This document shows positions 25,319 to 33,277 of a stretch of 64,000 bases of DNA, one piece after another. The notes beneath the pieces are model-generated. The model searched no databases. It saw only the letters and a program-made list of their open reading frames with translations, and was not told where the DNA came from. The DNA is taken from positions 128,604-192,603 of the forward strand of contig NZ_AOIL01000052.1 in NCBI RefSeq assembly GCF_000337595.1, read 5' to 3'. How positions within the stretch are numbered: the first letter of the stretch is position 1; each line of letters starts with the position of its first letter. A program made the position numbers and the translations under genes. The DNA comes from Natrialba taiwanensis DSM 12281. Its GTDB lineage: Archaea; Halobacteriota; Halobacteria; Halobacteriales; Natrialbaceae.

Positions 25319-26383
25319 TCACTTCGCCGGCGGCCACTCCCACGCATCGGCCCGAACGACGCCCAGTAGCTTCCGTCGACGCTCCGATAACTCTTCGAGC
25401 GCAGCGTCGAACTCCTCGTCGGAAACGGTCGGAATCCCCTCCTCGCGCAGCCGCTCGAGTTCAGGAGCGGGTGGCTCCTCTGCTGCGGGGTCGATAAATG
25501 CCGTGTCCAGCGTCTCGAGATAGCGATGGACGCTCGTGCGGGCGTCCTCGATCAGCGTCGGATTCGGCTGCTCTTCGTCGGGAATCCCGTGGCGAAAGAG
25601 CGTGAGCGAGTCGTCCAGAATCGGGACGGCGACGGCGGAGGCCTGCGCGGCCTGGTCGCTGTGGTAGTAGTGCAAGATCGGGTAGGACTTGTGCTGCTCC
25701 GCAAGGAGGCTGAGTTGGGAGGCGAGCGATTCGAGCGGGAGATCGAGTCCGCTGAACGGGTTCTGCGCCTCGCTGGCTCGCCCGCCATCCGGGCGACGAC
25801 TATCGATTTCGGAATCGGCGGCGGCAGCGCCACCGGTCCAACTCGTCCGCACGAACGCCTCGCTCCGCTCGCCCAGCCCGGTCACGTCGCTGGCGAACGC
25901 TCGTTTTTCCGAAACCGCACCGAGCACCGAGAGGACGTAGGACACCCCGAGCGTGACGAAGGCCATCCCCGTCGCCGTCGTGAACGAACTGACGAGTTCC
26001 CAGACTGAACTCGTCGGCGTGTAGTCGCCGTTCCCGCTGGTGAACATCGTGTAGGCGACGTAGTAGAGCCGTCCGGCCCAGGTTGCGGGGTCGCCGGTCT
26101 GGCTGTCGACGAGGGCTGCCGTGCCCCCAGCAAAGAGGAGCGTCCAGCCGAGCCAGATGAGTCCGATCCACATCGCGAGGGTGAGCGCGAGGATGATCGG
26201 GCCGGCGAGGCTGAGCGCGCGGGGGTGGTCGCCGGTGGCACGTCGAAGGCCGTGCCAGACGCCGGTCGTGAGCCGACCGGACAGCGGGCCGGAGCCCCCA
26301 TCAACCCAGAGCGTCGTCCAGAGTAAGTCGATGATGACGGCGGCCAGCACGACGAGTCCGGCGAGCAGAAACAGTGGTTGCAT
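25319..26383 (-). CDS. Two-TM ion channel protein with altered selectivity filter
   Basis: A 354-residue membrane protein. The first 25 residues form one membrane helix, with a second at about 58-88. A pore loop follows (YYVAYTMFTSGNGDYTPTS, filter residues Ser116-Gly-Asn-Gly-Asp120), then a pore-lining helix near 130-155. This is the architecture of potassium-channel (Kcs/two-pore-like) proteins, but the canonical TVGYGD filter reads TSGNGD. A 190-residue cytoplasmic C-terminal domain is helical and acidic, with a conserved-looking HKSYPILHYYHSD. Many archaeal homologues are annotated simply as ion channel family proteins. Ion selectivity is uncertain. Confidence 0.82.
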   Translation of the reverse strand: MQPLFLLAGLVVLAAVIIDLLWTTLWVDGGSGPLSGRLTTGVWHGLRRATGDHPRALSLAGPIILALTLAMWIGLIWLGWTLLFAGGTAALVDSQTGDPATWAGRLYYVAYTMFTSGNGDYTPTSSVWELVSSFTTATGMAFVTLGVSYVLSVLGAVSEKRAFASDVTGLGERSEAFVRTSWTGGAAAADSEIDSRRPDGGRASEAQNPFSGLDLPLESLASQLSLLAEQHKSYPILHYYHSDQAAQASAVAVPILDDSLTLFRHGIPDEEQPNPTLIEDARTSVHRYLETLDTAFIDPAAEEPPAPELERLREEGIPTVSDEEFDAALEELSERRRKLLGVVRADAWEWPPAK

Positions 26384-26589
26384 TGATCCGTCACACGACT
26401 ACGGGATGGGTGACCGTCAACGATGGGCCAGCGACGGACGACAGCGGGCGATCGACGCGAGGAGTGACAGAGTAAGGTGGAGTGGAGACCGGTGGCAAAC
26501 GAGGGATGGGCGACGAAACGGAAACAGGGGCCGATGGCGGCAGCGTCGACACTCGAACCGTCGGCGTCGGAAACGAAAGTCGAGTCGCG

Positions 26590-27150
26590 TTACTCGAGCA
26601 GGCCGAGATCCTCGAGTCGGGAGACGATCTTGTCGACCGCGTGTTCAGCGTCTTTAGGCTTCTTGCCGCCGGTAATGACGAGCTTGCCCGAACCGAAAAG
26701 CAGTGCGACCACTTCGGGTTCGTCGAGGCGGTAGACGAGACCGGGGAACTGCTCCGGTTCGTACTCGATGTTTTCGAGTCCCAGGCCGATCGCGATCGCG
26801 TTCAGGTTGAGGTTCCGCCCGAGGTCGGCCGAGGTGACGATGTTCTGGACGACGATTTCGGGGTCTTCGTTGACCTGAATCTGGAGTTCACGGAGCTTAT
26901 CGAAGACGATACGAAGGCTCTCGTGGACGTCGTCGGTGCTCTTTGCCCCGGTGCAGACGATCTTCCCCGAGCGGAAGATCAGCGCTGCGGATTTTGGATT
27001 CTGCGTCCGGTAGACGAGACCGGGGAACTGTTCTGGGTCGTAGTCGGCCCCCTCTAAGTCCATCGCGACGCTCTGGAGGTCGAGTTCCTGCCCGATGCCG
27101 GTCGACGCCACCACGTTTTCGATGTTGATGGTGTCCTTCGGATCCGTCAT
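26590..27150 (-). CDS. tbp: TATA-box-binding protein
   Basis: General transcription factor that recognises the TATA box with TFB. The 186-residue protein has the two direct TBP repeats, residues about 8-92 and 99-184, each with a NIVAST/TSADLG start, a YEPEQFPGLVYR loop and an (L/I)(I/L)FxSGK(I/L)V.TG strand. It has an acidic surface and a C-terminal LEDLGLLE. Haloarchaea have several TBP genes; which paralogue this is cannot be told, but the single strong promoter and the lack of mobile-element context favour a chromosomal housekeeping copy (inference). Confidence 0.97.
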   Translation of the reverse strand: MTDPKDTINIENVVASTGIGQELDLQSVAMDLEGADYDPEQFPGLVYRTQNPKSAALIFRSGKIVCTGAKSTDDVHESLRIVFDKLRELQIQVNEDPEIVVQNIVTSADLGRNLNLNAIAIGLGLENIEYEPEQFPGLVYRLDEPEVVALLFGSGKLVITGGKKPKDAEHAVDKIVSRLEDLGLLE

Positions 27151-27167
27151 AAGTCGCTTAAAAAGAC

Positions 27168-27185
27168 GTATTTAAGGTTTATAAA
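27168..27185 (-). promoter_or_regulatory. Tandem TATA-like elements of tbp
   Basis: Reading toward tbp, TTTATAAA (27178-27185) is followed by CTTAAATAC (27168-27176). They lie 27-34 and 17-25 nt before the ATG at 27150. The first has ideal spacing for a leaderless start. Two overlapping candidate TBP sites in front of tbp itself could allow autoregulation. Confidence 0.65.
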
Positions 27186-27318
27186 GCTTGGTACCGACAC
27201 CTGATATATCCGGTTCATTCAGTACGGGGCGGTCGTGACCGGTACTCGAGGCGAAGCCGACGCCGGTCGTGCCAGTGAAAACGGTAGGCTCATACTCGGC
27301 CCGCGGTGACGACTCATC

Positions 27319-28395
27319 GTGTACCTCCTCGAGTTCGGCGGCGAGGACGACGCCTTTGCGGCCCGCGAGGCCCGTAGCGCCGCGAGCGACGTGCGACGGA
27401 TCGCGCCCGGACTCGGCGTCGCGCGCGGCATCGCATCCGAGCGGGTCCGCGGACTGGCTTATACGCACCGCGCGAGCGAGTTACTGGGTCGAACCGAAAC
27501 CGATGCTGACCTCGAAAGCGCCCGCGCGCTGCTCGACGCGGCGACGCTCGATCGCGAGCCACCGGGAACCGTCGCCGTCCGCGCGACGGACGTGCACGGC
27601 TCGACCGGCATCAGTACTGCACGCGCCGAACGTGAACTCGGGCAGGTGTTGGTCGATCGCGGGTTCGACGTCGATCTCGACGACCCGGATCACCTCTTGC
27701 GAGCCGCGTTTTCGACCGCGTCCGCGGACGGGTCGACGGCGGAGGACGGTGACGGGGGGAAAGCGGGAGACTCAGACCGGAGCTCCGTCTGTGCCCTCGG
27801 CTGGCTCGCCGCCGAGAGCGTCCGCGACTTCGGCGCTCGCGCCCCGACGGACAAGCCGTTCTTCCAGCCCGGCAGCATGGACCCGCTGCTCGCTCGTGCA
27901 GTCGCGAACATCGCCGGCGCGCGCCCCGGCCGCACTCTCTTGGACCCGATGTGCGGCACCGGCGGCGTCCTCGTGGAAGCCGGCCTCGTCGGCGCGGACG
28001 TGATCGGCACCGACGCGCAGGCGAAGATGGCCCAGGGCGCACGAGAGAACCTGACCGCCTTTCTCGATCGCGACGAGCCCTCGCCCACCGGCGTCGAGCG
28101 CGGTTCCTGGTCCGTCGGCCGTGGCGACGGCACGCGCCTGCCGCTCGCCGACGACGCCGTCGACAGCGTGATCTTCGACGCCCCCTACGGCCGCCAGTCG
28201 AAGATCGACACCCATCGACTCGAGGATCTCGTCGCCGGCGCACTCTCGGAAGCGCGGCGAGTCGCCTCGCGGGCCGTCGTCGTCGCCGATCGATCCTGGG
28301 AGCGGGAAGCACGAGACGCTGGCTGGGAACTCGAGGCGACTTTCGAGCGGCGAGTTCATCGATCGCTGACGCGGTACGTGCTTGTGCTCGAGTAG
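27319..28395 (+). CDS. trmG10: tRNA (guanine-10-N2) methyltransferase, THUMP type
   Basis: SAM-dependent enzyme that methylates G10 of tRNA to m2G/m22G. The 358-residue protein has an N-terminal ferredoxin-like plus THUMP region (residues 1-155; VRATDVHGSTGISTARAERELGQVL), a low-complexity acidic insert (about 138-155), and a Rossmann methyltransferase domain with motif I DPMCGTGGVLVEA (about 211-223), motif II DVIGTDAQ and the catalytic motif IV DAPYGRQS. The start is GTG (27319), giving MYLLEFGGEDD; an upstream frame has no conserved residues. Monocistronic. The target is assigned by family (archaeal Trm-G10). Confidence 0.92.
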   Translation: MYLLEFGGEDDAFAAREARSAASDVRRIAPGLGVARGIASERVRGLAYTHRASELLGRTETDADLESARALLDAATLDREPPGTVAVRATDVHGSTGISTARAERELGQVLVDRGFDVDLDDPDHLLRAAFSTASADGSTAEDGDGGKAGDSDRSSVCALGWLAAESVRDFGARAPTDKPFFQPGSMDPLLARAVANIAGARPGRTLLDPMCGTGGVLVEAGLVGADVIGTDAQAKMAQGARENLTAFLDRDEPSPTGVERGSWSVGRGDGTRLPLADDAVDSVIFDAPYGRQSKIDTHRLEDLVAGALSEARRVASRAVVVADRSWEREARDAGWELEATFERRVHRSLTRYVLVLE

Positions 28396-28431
28396 TTTTC
28401 GCGGCGAGCGGTATGGTATCCGATAGTCGTC

Positions 28432-28875
28432 TCAGGCTCTGTAGTCGGCCGCGAGCGCTCGCTCGCGGAGTTGCTCGCCCTCGTCCGTTTCGACGCCGAG
28501 TTCGGGTACTGGGATGGGAGTTCCGTCGTCGTCGATCGCGACGAAGGTAAACGACGATTCGGTCGTCTTTTCGGTCTCGCCGGTTCGTGGATTCTCGCGC
28601 CAGGCTCGAAGTGCGACGTGGACGCTCGTTCGTCCCGCATCGTAGACGTAGGCTTCGACCAGCGCCGTGTCGCCGATCTGGACCGGCCGCTCGAACGAGA
28701 GGCTGTCGACCCGCGCGGTGACGCAGGTTTCGCCGGCAAAGCGCATCGCCGCCATTCCGCCGACCTCGTCGAGCCACTTCATCAGATTGCCGCCGTGGAG
28801 CGTGCCGTTGCTGTTTGCGTGATTCGGCTGAACTGGAAAACGATTCTGAATATGCGTTTCGCGAACCGTTGGCAT
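28432..28875 (-). CDS. Acyl-CoA thioesterase, hotdog fold
   Basis: A 147-residue single hotdog domain of the YciA/BFIT type that hydrolyses acyl-CoA to free acid and CoA. The conserved HGGNLMKWLDEVGGMAAMRFAGE helix (residues about 26-48) holds the catalytic Asn/Asp region, followed by VTARVDSLSFERPVQIGD. The ESSFTFVAID strand near 105 and a charged C-terminal tail complete the fold. The start at 28875 (MPTVRETHIQNRFPVQPNHAN) is chosen because this is where family similarity begins; 39 further in-frame codons upstream are not conserved. Substrate range unknown. Confidence 0.9.
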   Translation of the reverse strand: MPTVRETHIQNRFPVQPNHANSNGTLHGGNLMKWLDEVGGMAAMRFAGETCVTARVDSLSFERPVQIGDTALVEAYVYDAGRTSVHVALRAWRENPRTGETEKTTESSFTFVAIDDDGTPIPVPELGVETDEGEQLRERALAADYRA

Positions 28876-29069
28876 ACCGGCTCTTCGCCCGACGGGGTGA
28901 AGAAATTTGCTTCGATCGGCCGCCTCACGAGGCACCCTCGTCGCCCGACGAGCATGAACTCGGGACGCGTTCGCTACGATGTCGGCCGTCATACGGACTG
29001 CTGTAAGTCATTTCCGGCGCAACCGCAGGACGGGCGCGGTTGCCCGGTAAATCGTTACAGCAGACCGTA

Positions 29070-30074
29070 TCAGGCGTCCCGCCCGAGTTCAGCAAGCAGG
29101 TGCGAGACGTGGATGCGATCGCTCGTGCCTTCGTGCATCTCGAACTCGATATCCGCGGCCAAGCGGTGTACCCGGGCCAGTTTCGCCCCCTGATAGCGCT
29201 TGCGTGCGAGTTCCAGAACGGAGTCGAGAACTTCCTCGCCATCTAATCCCTCGTCGACGAGCAGGTCGTCCAGCGTCTTTCGCGCGTCGCTGAACTCGCC
29301 GGCTTCCGCGTCGTCGAGCATGGATTCGATCTCGTCGTCCAGCCCGACTTCGCCGATCGTCTCGTAGGCCGCGCTCATCGTGAGTTCGCCCTCGCTCTCG
29401 ACGGTCGTCTGCGCCGCTAGAATGGCCTGCCGAAGGTTGCCGTCGGCGTAGCCGGCGACGAACTCGAGGCCGTCGTCGTCGTATTCGACGGCTTCGGCCT
29501 CGACGATGCGTTCGAGGACGGTGACGGTTTCGGCGGTCGTCGGCGAGCGAAAGGAGACGGGAAAACACCGCGATCGGATCGGCGGAATGAGTTTCGTCGG
29601 CTGGCGGGTGGCGACGATGAACTGCGTCGTCCGGTGGTGTTGTTCCATGATCCGGCGCAGTGCCTGCTGGAAGTCCTCGCGGACGTCCTCGGCGTTGTCG
29701 AGCAGGATCGTCTTGTACTCCCCCGAGACGGAGGCGTAGCTCGCGGATTCTTTGAGGACGCGATTGATCATGTCGCGTTTGGACATCGAGGAGCGGCCGA
29801 CGAGAAACTGCGAGAATCGCGGGTCGTTCTTGATTTCGGTCTTCGTCCGACCGAAGAAGTCGGCGACGTTGATCTCGACCAGATCGTTATCCGGGTCCGC
29901 ATGCGCTTCGCGGGCGAGTGCACGCGCCGCCGCAGTCTTGCCGCTTCCGGGCGGCCCCTGCAACAGGAGGTTGATCGGCTCGTCGACGGCCCGCTCTAGG
30001 TACTCGCGGGCGTCGTCCTGTGGCAACTCGGCCAACTCGGGCGCGTACGTGTCGGTCCACAGCGGCGCGTCCAT
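29070..30074 (-). CDS. rfcC: Replication factor C small-subunit paralogue
   Basis: Clamp-loader AAA+ protein of 334 residues. Walker A is GPPGSGKT (40-47). The Walker B/DEAD-box position reads LLDNAED (Asp126-Asn127-Ala128-Glu129), so the catalytic Glu of DEAD is Asn. The SRC arginine-finger motif is kept (IRSRC, 167-170), and the C-terminal collar domain is about 230-334. Haloarchaea encode two RFC small subunits; this divergent one corresponds to RfcC. With the altered Walker B it probably contributes an arginine finger or structural role rather than full ATPase activity (inference). Monocistronic, downstream of a secreted protein gene on the same strand. Confidence 0.88.
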   Translation of the reverse strand: MDAPLWTDTYAPELAELPQDDAREYLERAVDEPINLLLQGPPGSGKTAAARALAREAHADPDNDLVEINVADFFGRTKTEIKNDPRFSQFLVGRSSMSKRDMINRVLKESASYASVSGEYKTILLDNAEDVREDFQQALRRIMEQHHRTTQFIVATRQPTKLIPPIRSRCFPVSFRSPTTAETVTVLERIVEAEAVEYDDDGLEFVAGYADGNLRQAILAAQTTVESEGELTMSAAYETIGEVGLDDEIESMLDDAEAGEFSDARKTLDDLLVDEGLDGEEVLDSVLELARKRYQGAKLARVHRLAADIEFEMHEGTSDRIHVSHLLAELGRDA

Positions 30075-30113
30075 CGACGGGTGCTATGGTCGGAACGGGT
30101 AAGAATCGGTCGA

Positions 30114-31226
30114 TTACTCCGCGTCAGTCGTCGGCCCGCCTGGTGTCGTTCCAATCGTGAACGTCGTCTCGATTCGATCGCCGTCCTCCTCGTACGGCGA
30201 TGCCGATTCGGGTGTGTCGGGATCACCCTCGTAGACGACGGCGGTGAGGTCGGTGTCCTCGTCGACGGAGACGTTCGCCGGGATCGAGATCCGGATCTCC
30301 TCGTGCTCGCCAGAGTCGAGTTCATCGCTCGTAGCGAGTATCTCGCCGCTGTCGTTTTCGACGGCGACGAATCCCTCGGCGGGCGTCGCGACGTCGGTGA
30401 TGATGCGGTCCGTGGTCGCGTTCGTCACCTCGATACCGGGGTCGGTGTGGAACTCGAACTCGACGAGTTCGACTGTACCGTCACGGTTCGTTTGGACGCT
30501 GAGGGGGTGCTCGCCCGGCGGCGTGCCGCGGGTATCGACCTCGAAGGTGAGTTCGGTCGTCTCGCCGCCGTCCAGATCGACGGACTGCCACTCGAGGAGT
30601 TGCCCGTCGAGTCGAAGTTCGACGTTCTGCTGGGCGCGAACGTCGGTCGGATTCCGCACGGTGACGGTGACGTTCATCGTTTCGTTCGTCGTCGCGGTGT
30701 CCGGAACGTCGAGCGAGTCGACGACGAACGAATCGCCGAGCGCGTCGTCAGTCTCGTCTGCGGTGACCGTCGCGGTGGCGCTGACCGGATAGCCGGCGTC
30801 GAGATACGGACGGTCTTCCTCGCCGTCGCTCTCCCCGTAGGTGTACGTTTCGTCGTCGTCGGTATCCTGATGGACCGTCGCGGTGAGTCGCCCGAGCAGT
30901 TCGCGGTCGGCATCGTCGGCTAATTCGACCGTGACGTTCTCGTGGGTGCCCGCTTCGAGCGGTTCGGAGACCGCGATCGACTCCGATCCGTCACTGTTGG
31001 CGGTAATGACGACGAACCCGCCGTCAGACAGGCTCACCTCGTCGATCGTGACTGCCGTTCCGTTGCCCTGTTGATCCGTGAACTCGATCGATGCCTCGGG
31101 GTCTTCCTCGATCCCGAAGAGGGTGGGTGCCTGCCCGACGACGATTCCGGCGGCCAGGACGATCATGATCGCGATCAGGATGGCGACGACGCGTTTGATA
31201 GTACCGAAAGTCGATCTCGAACTCAT
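30114..31226 (-). CDS. Membrane-anchored secreted protein with DUF7282/CARDB-like domains
   Basis: A 370-residue extracellular protein. An N-terminal hydrophobic segment (residues about 10-32, RVVAILIAIMIVLAAGIVVG) acts as a signal anchor. Two related domains follow, at about 45-125 and 268-355, each with the haloarchaeal DUF7282 pattern (GFVVI..., S.PL..G.HENV.V.L, LTA.V..D). Between them, residues about 150-255 look like a CARDB/immunoglobulin-like adhesion domain (FVVDSLDVPDTATTNETMNVTVTVRNPTDV). Several NxS/T sites could be glycosylated. No enzymatic motif. Likely a cell-surface structural or adhesion protein. The start at 31226 places the signal anchor correctly; 22 codons further upstream are unlikely. 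Confidence 0.75.
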   Translation of the reverse strand: MSSRSTFGTIKRVVAILIAIMIVLAAGIVVGQAPTLFGIEEDPEASIEFTDQQGNGTAVTIDEVSLSDGGFVVITANSDGSESIAVSEPLEAGTHENVTVELADDADRELLGRLTATVHQDTDDDETYTYGESDGEEDRPYLDAGYPVSATATVTADETDDALGDSFVVDSLDVPDTATTNETMNVTVTVRNPTDVRAQQNVELRLDGQLLEWQSVDLDGGETTELTFEVDTRGTPPGEHPLSVQTNRDGTVELVEFEFHTDPGIEVTNATTDRIITDVATPAEGFVAVENDSGEILATSDELDSGEHEEIRISIPANVSVDEDTDLTAVVYEGDPDTPESASPYEEDGDRIETTFTIGTTPGGPTTDAE

Positions 31227-31386
31227 TGGGTTGGGGGTGGATAGCGACCGGGGATACGGACTCGAATGACGTAAAACGCGCCGTCCGTTCACGGGTTTCG
31301 AGTCGCTTCGAGCGACTGCTTCTCGCTGTCATCCCGAGTCACGATTCGAAGCCGGTTTAGCCGCGGCCCGTCGAACACCCTACCAG

Positions 31387-32316
31387 ATGCCACTATGCGT
31401 GACGTTTCTGGGGACGGCCGGCGCGATTCCGACGACCGAACGGAATCCGAGCAGTATCCACGTCTCCCGCAAGGGTGAGGGACTGTTGTTCGACGCCGGT
31501 GAGGGAACCCAGCGACAGATGATGCGCTTTGGGACCGGGTTTTCCGTCTCACAGCTGTTCGTCACGCACCTCCACGGCGATCACGTCCTCGGGATTCCGG
31601 GACTCCTCCAGACGATGGCCTTCAATGACCGCGAAGAGCCCCTGGCGATTCACACTCCTCGCGGGACGCGTCGCCAACTCAAGGGACTGGTCAACGCCCT
31701 CAACAATCGCCCCTCGTTTCCGGTGCGCATCAGCGAAGTCGGCGACGGCGACGTCGCCTACCGCGCCGACGAGTTCGAGATCCGAGCCTTCGACACCGAC
31801 CACGACACGAACTCGGTCGGCTACGCGCTCGTCGAAGACGACCGCAAGGGCCGCTTCGACCGCGAACGCGCCGAAGAACTGGGCGTCCCCGCCGGCCCGA
31901 TGTTCTCGCAACTCCACGAGGGCGAGGCGGTTGAACTCGAGGACGGCACCGTCGTCGAACCCGAGCAGGTCGTCGGCGAGCCCCGACCCGGCCGAACGAT
32001 CGTCTACACGGGCGACACGCGGCCCACTGCGGCGACGGTCGAGGTTGCGAATGAACCGGACCTGTTGATCCACGACGCGACCTTCGCCGCGGACCGCGCG
32101 GACCGCGCGGCCAAAACCGCCCACTCGACGGCGCGGCAGGCTGCCGAACTCGCGAGTCGCGCGGGTGCGGACCGACTCGCACTAATGCACCTCTCCTCGC
32201 GTTACGCGGGCCATACCGGCGATCACCTCGCCGAGGCTCGCGAAGTCTTCGACGGCGAAACGTTCGTCCCCGCGGACGGCGATGAACTCGAGATTCCATA
32301 TTCGGAGACAGAGTAG
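31387..32316 (+). CDS. rnz: Ribonuclease Z (tRNA 3' endonuclease)
   Basis: Removes the 3' trailer of pre-tRNA. The 309-residue short-form enzyme of the metallo-beta-lactamase fold has the zinc motif THLHGDH (His61, His63, Asp65, His66), the N-terminal FLGTAGAIPTTERNPSS, the GEGTQRQ loop, the YTGDTRP motif (Asp near 212) and a final HLSSRY His near 268. The flexible-arm region around residues 150-180 is acidic. The start at 31387 is supported by a MPLCVTFLGTAG beginning as in other archaeal RNase Z. Followed by a T-rich stretch (about 32340-32360) suitable for transcription termination. Confidence 0.96.
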   Translation: MPLCVTFLGTAGAIPTTERNPSSIHVSRKGEGLLFDAGEGTQRQMMRFGTGFSVSQLFVTHLHGDHVLGIPGLLQTMAFNDREEPLAIHTPRGTRRQLKGLVNALNNRPSFPVRISEVGDGDVAYRADEFEIRAFDTDHDTNSVGYALVEDDRKGRFDRERAEELGVPAGPMFSQLHEGEAVELEDGTVVEPEQVVGEPRPGRTIVYTGDTRPTAATVEVANEPDLLIHDATFAADRADRAAKTAHSTARQAAELASRAGADRLALMHLSSRYAGHTGDHLAEAREVFDGETFVPADGDELEIPYSETE

Positions 32317-32499
32317 CGCATTCACCCTGTTCTCTCACTCATCTCGTTTTCTTCTCCTCTCCGGATAGATACGTACCAGTCTCCGTTACTGTAACCTGCC
32401 CGACGTTGAGTTTCGGAGGAACACACCGGAAGAACGCATCGTCAGACACTCGCACATCGATAGTCACTCACACTCATAGATAGAGCCGAGTACACCACC

Positions 32500-32524
32500 G
32501 TTTGGTTCTCGGTCTGAACCAAAC
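32500..32524. promoter_or_regulatory. 9-bp perfect inverted repeat before vapBC
   Basis: GTTTGGTTC-N7-GAACCAAAC is a perfect palindrome ending 31 bp before the antitoxin ATG at 32556. The position covers the region just upstream of, or over, the expected promoter. Antitoxins of this type usually autoregulate by binding such symmetric sites, so this is the probable operator; a transcript hairpin is the alternative. Confidence 0.7.
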
Positions 32525-32555
32525 ACAGAAGGAACGTCGACACGATTGTCAACGT

Positions 32556-32804
32556 ATGGGCGCTGCCAACGAGCAGATTAGAGTGAGTGACCGCGTGAAG
32601 CGGGAACTCGAGCGCCGAAAGCGGGAGGGAGAGAGCTACAACGACGTTCTCGAGCGCGTATTTAACGAGCGAACGAGCGGTGACTTTGCCGACGGATTTG
32701 GCCGCTGGTCCGACGGAGAAGCGGAGCGGGTTCGGAAGGAACGGAAAAATGCCAAATCGAAGCGAAAGCGCCGAATGCGCGAGCGCGGAGAAGAGACTTC
32801 ATGA
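32556..32804 (+). CDS. VapB-like antitoxin
   Basis: An 82-residue basic protein. Residues 5-40 (NEQIRVSDRVKRELERRKREGESYNDVLERVF) form a ribbon-helix-helix/AbrB-like DNA-binding start typical of archaeal VapB antitoxins. The C-terminal half is highly charged (RKERKNAKSKRKRRMRERGEE) and would wrap around the toxin. The stop overlaps the toxin ATG by 4 bp (ATGA), the classical toxin-antitoxin arrangement. The start at 32556 follows the palindrome; an in-frame ATG at 32502 lies inside it and is rejected. Assignment is mainly from the partner gene. Confidence 0.8.
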   Translation: MGAANEQIRVSDRVKRELERRKREGESYNDVLERVFNERTSGDFADGFGRWSDGEAERVRKERKNAKSKRKRRMRERGEETS

Positions 32805-33199
32805 AAGTCGTGGATACGTCGTTTCTGATCGACTATCTGGATGGCCGCAACGTAACCCGTGAATTTTACGAGCAACATGGTGGAGCGAATACGCGGTGGA
32901 TCGTCCCGATTCCAGCGCTCGCAGAGATTCTCGTTGGCGAAGGAAACCTCCCGGGCGGCGACGTTGACAGCGTTCGTGCCGATCTTGCATGGACATCAGT
33001 ATACGAAATCGACGAACGAACGGCAATCACGGCAGGTCGAATTGCAGACGAAATCGGGTCCGAAGGACCGTTTCTAGACGGACCGGATGCGCTCACCGCA
33101 GCCGTTGGACGCGAACTCGACGCACCCGTCGTCTCTGGCGACACCGATTTAACGCATCCCGAAACAAGACGAGTTATTGCCGTCGAGATGTACCGATAG
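32801..33199 (+). CDS. vapC: VapC-like PIN-domain ribonuclease toxin
   Basis: A 132-residue PIN domain. The acidic catalytic set is present: Asp5 (VVDTSFLID), Glu42 (ALAEILV), Asp93/Asp96 (FLDGPDALTAAVG) and Asp114/Asp116 (VSGDTDLTH). PIN toxins cleave tRNA or rRNA using Mg2+, neutralised by the antitoxin encoded immediately upstream. All key acids are intact, so the toxin is probably active. Codon use matches the chromosome. The RNA target cannot be predicted from sequence. Confidence 0.9.
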   Translation: MKVVDTSFLIDYLDGRNVTREFYEQHGGANTRWIVPIPALAEILVGEGNLPGGDVDSVRADLAWTSVYEIDERTAITAGRIADEIGSEGPFLDGPDALTAAVGRELDAPVVSGDTDLTHPETRRVIAVEMYR

Positions 33200-33277
33200 C
33201 CGCTCTTTTCAGCGTGGTTTCTCAGCAGCGCTTACAGCCGCGCCGGATTTATACTCGACTCGCCCCTATCCCCCATC

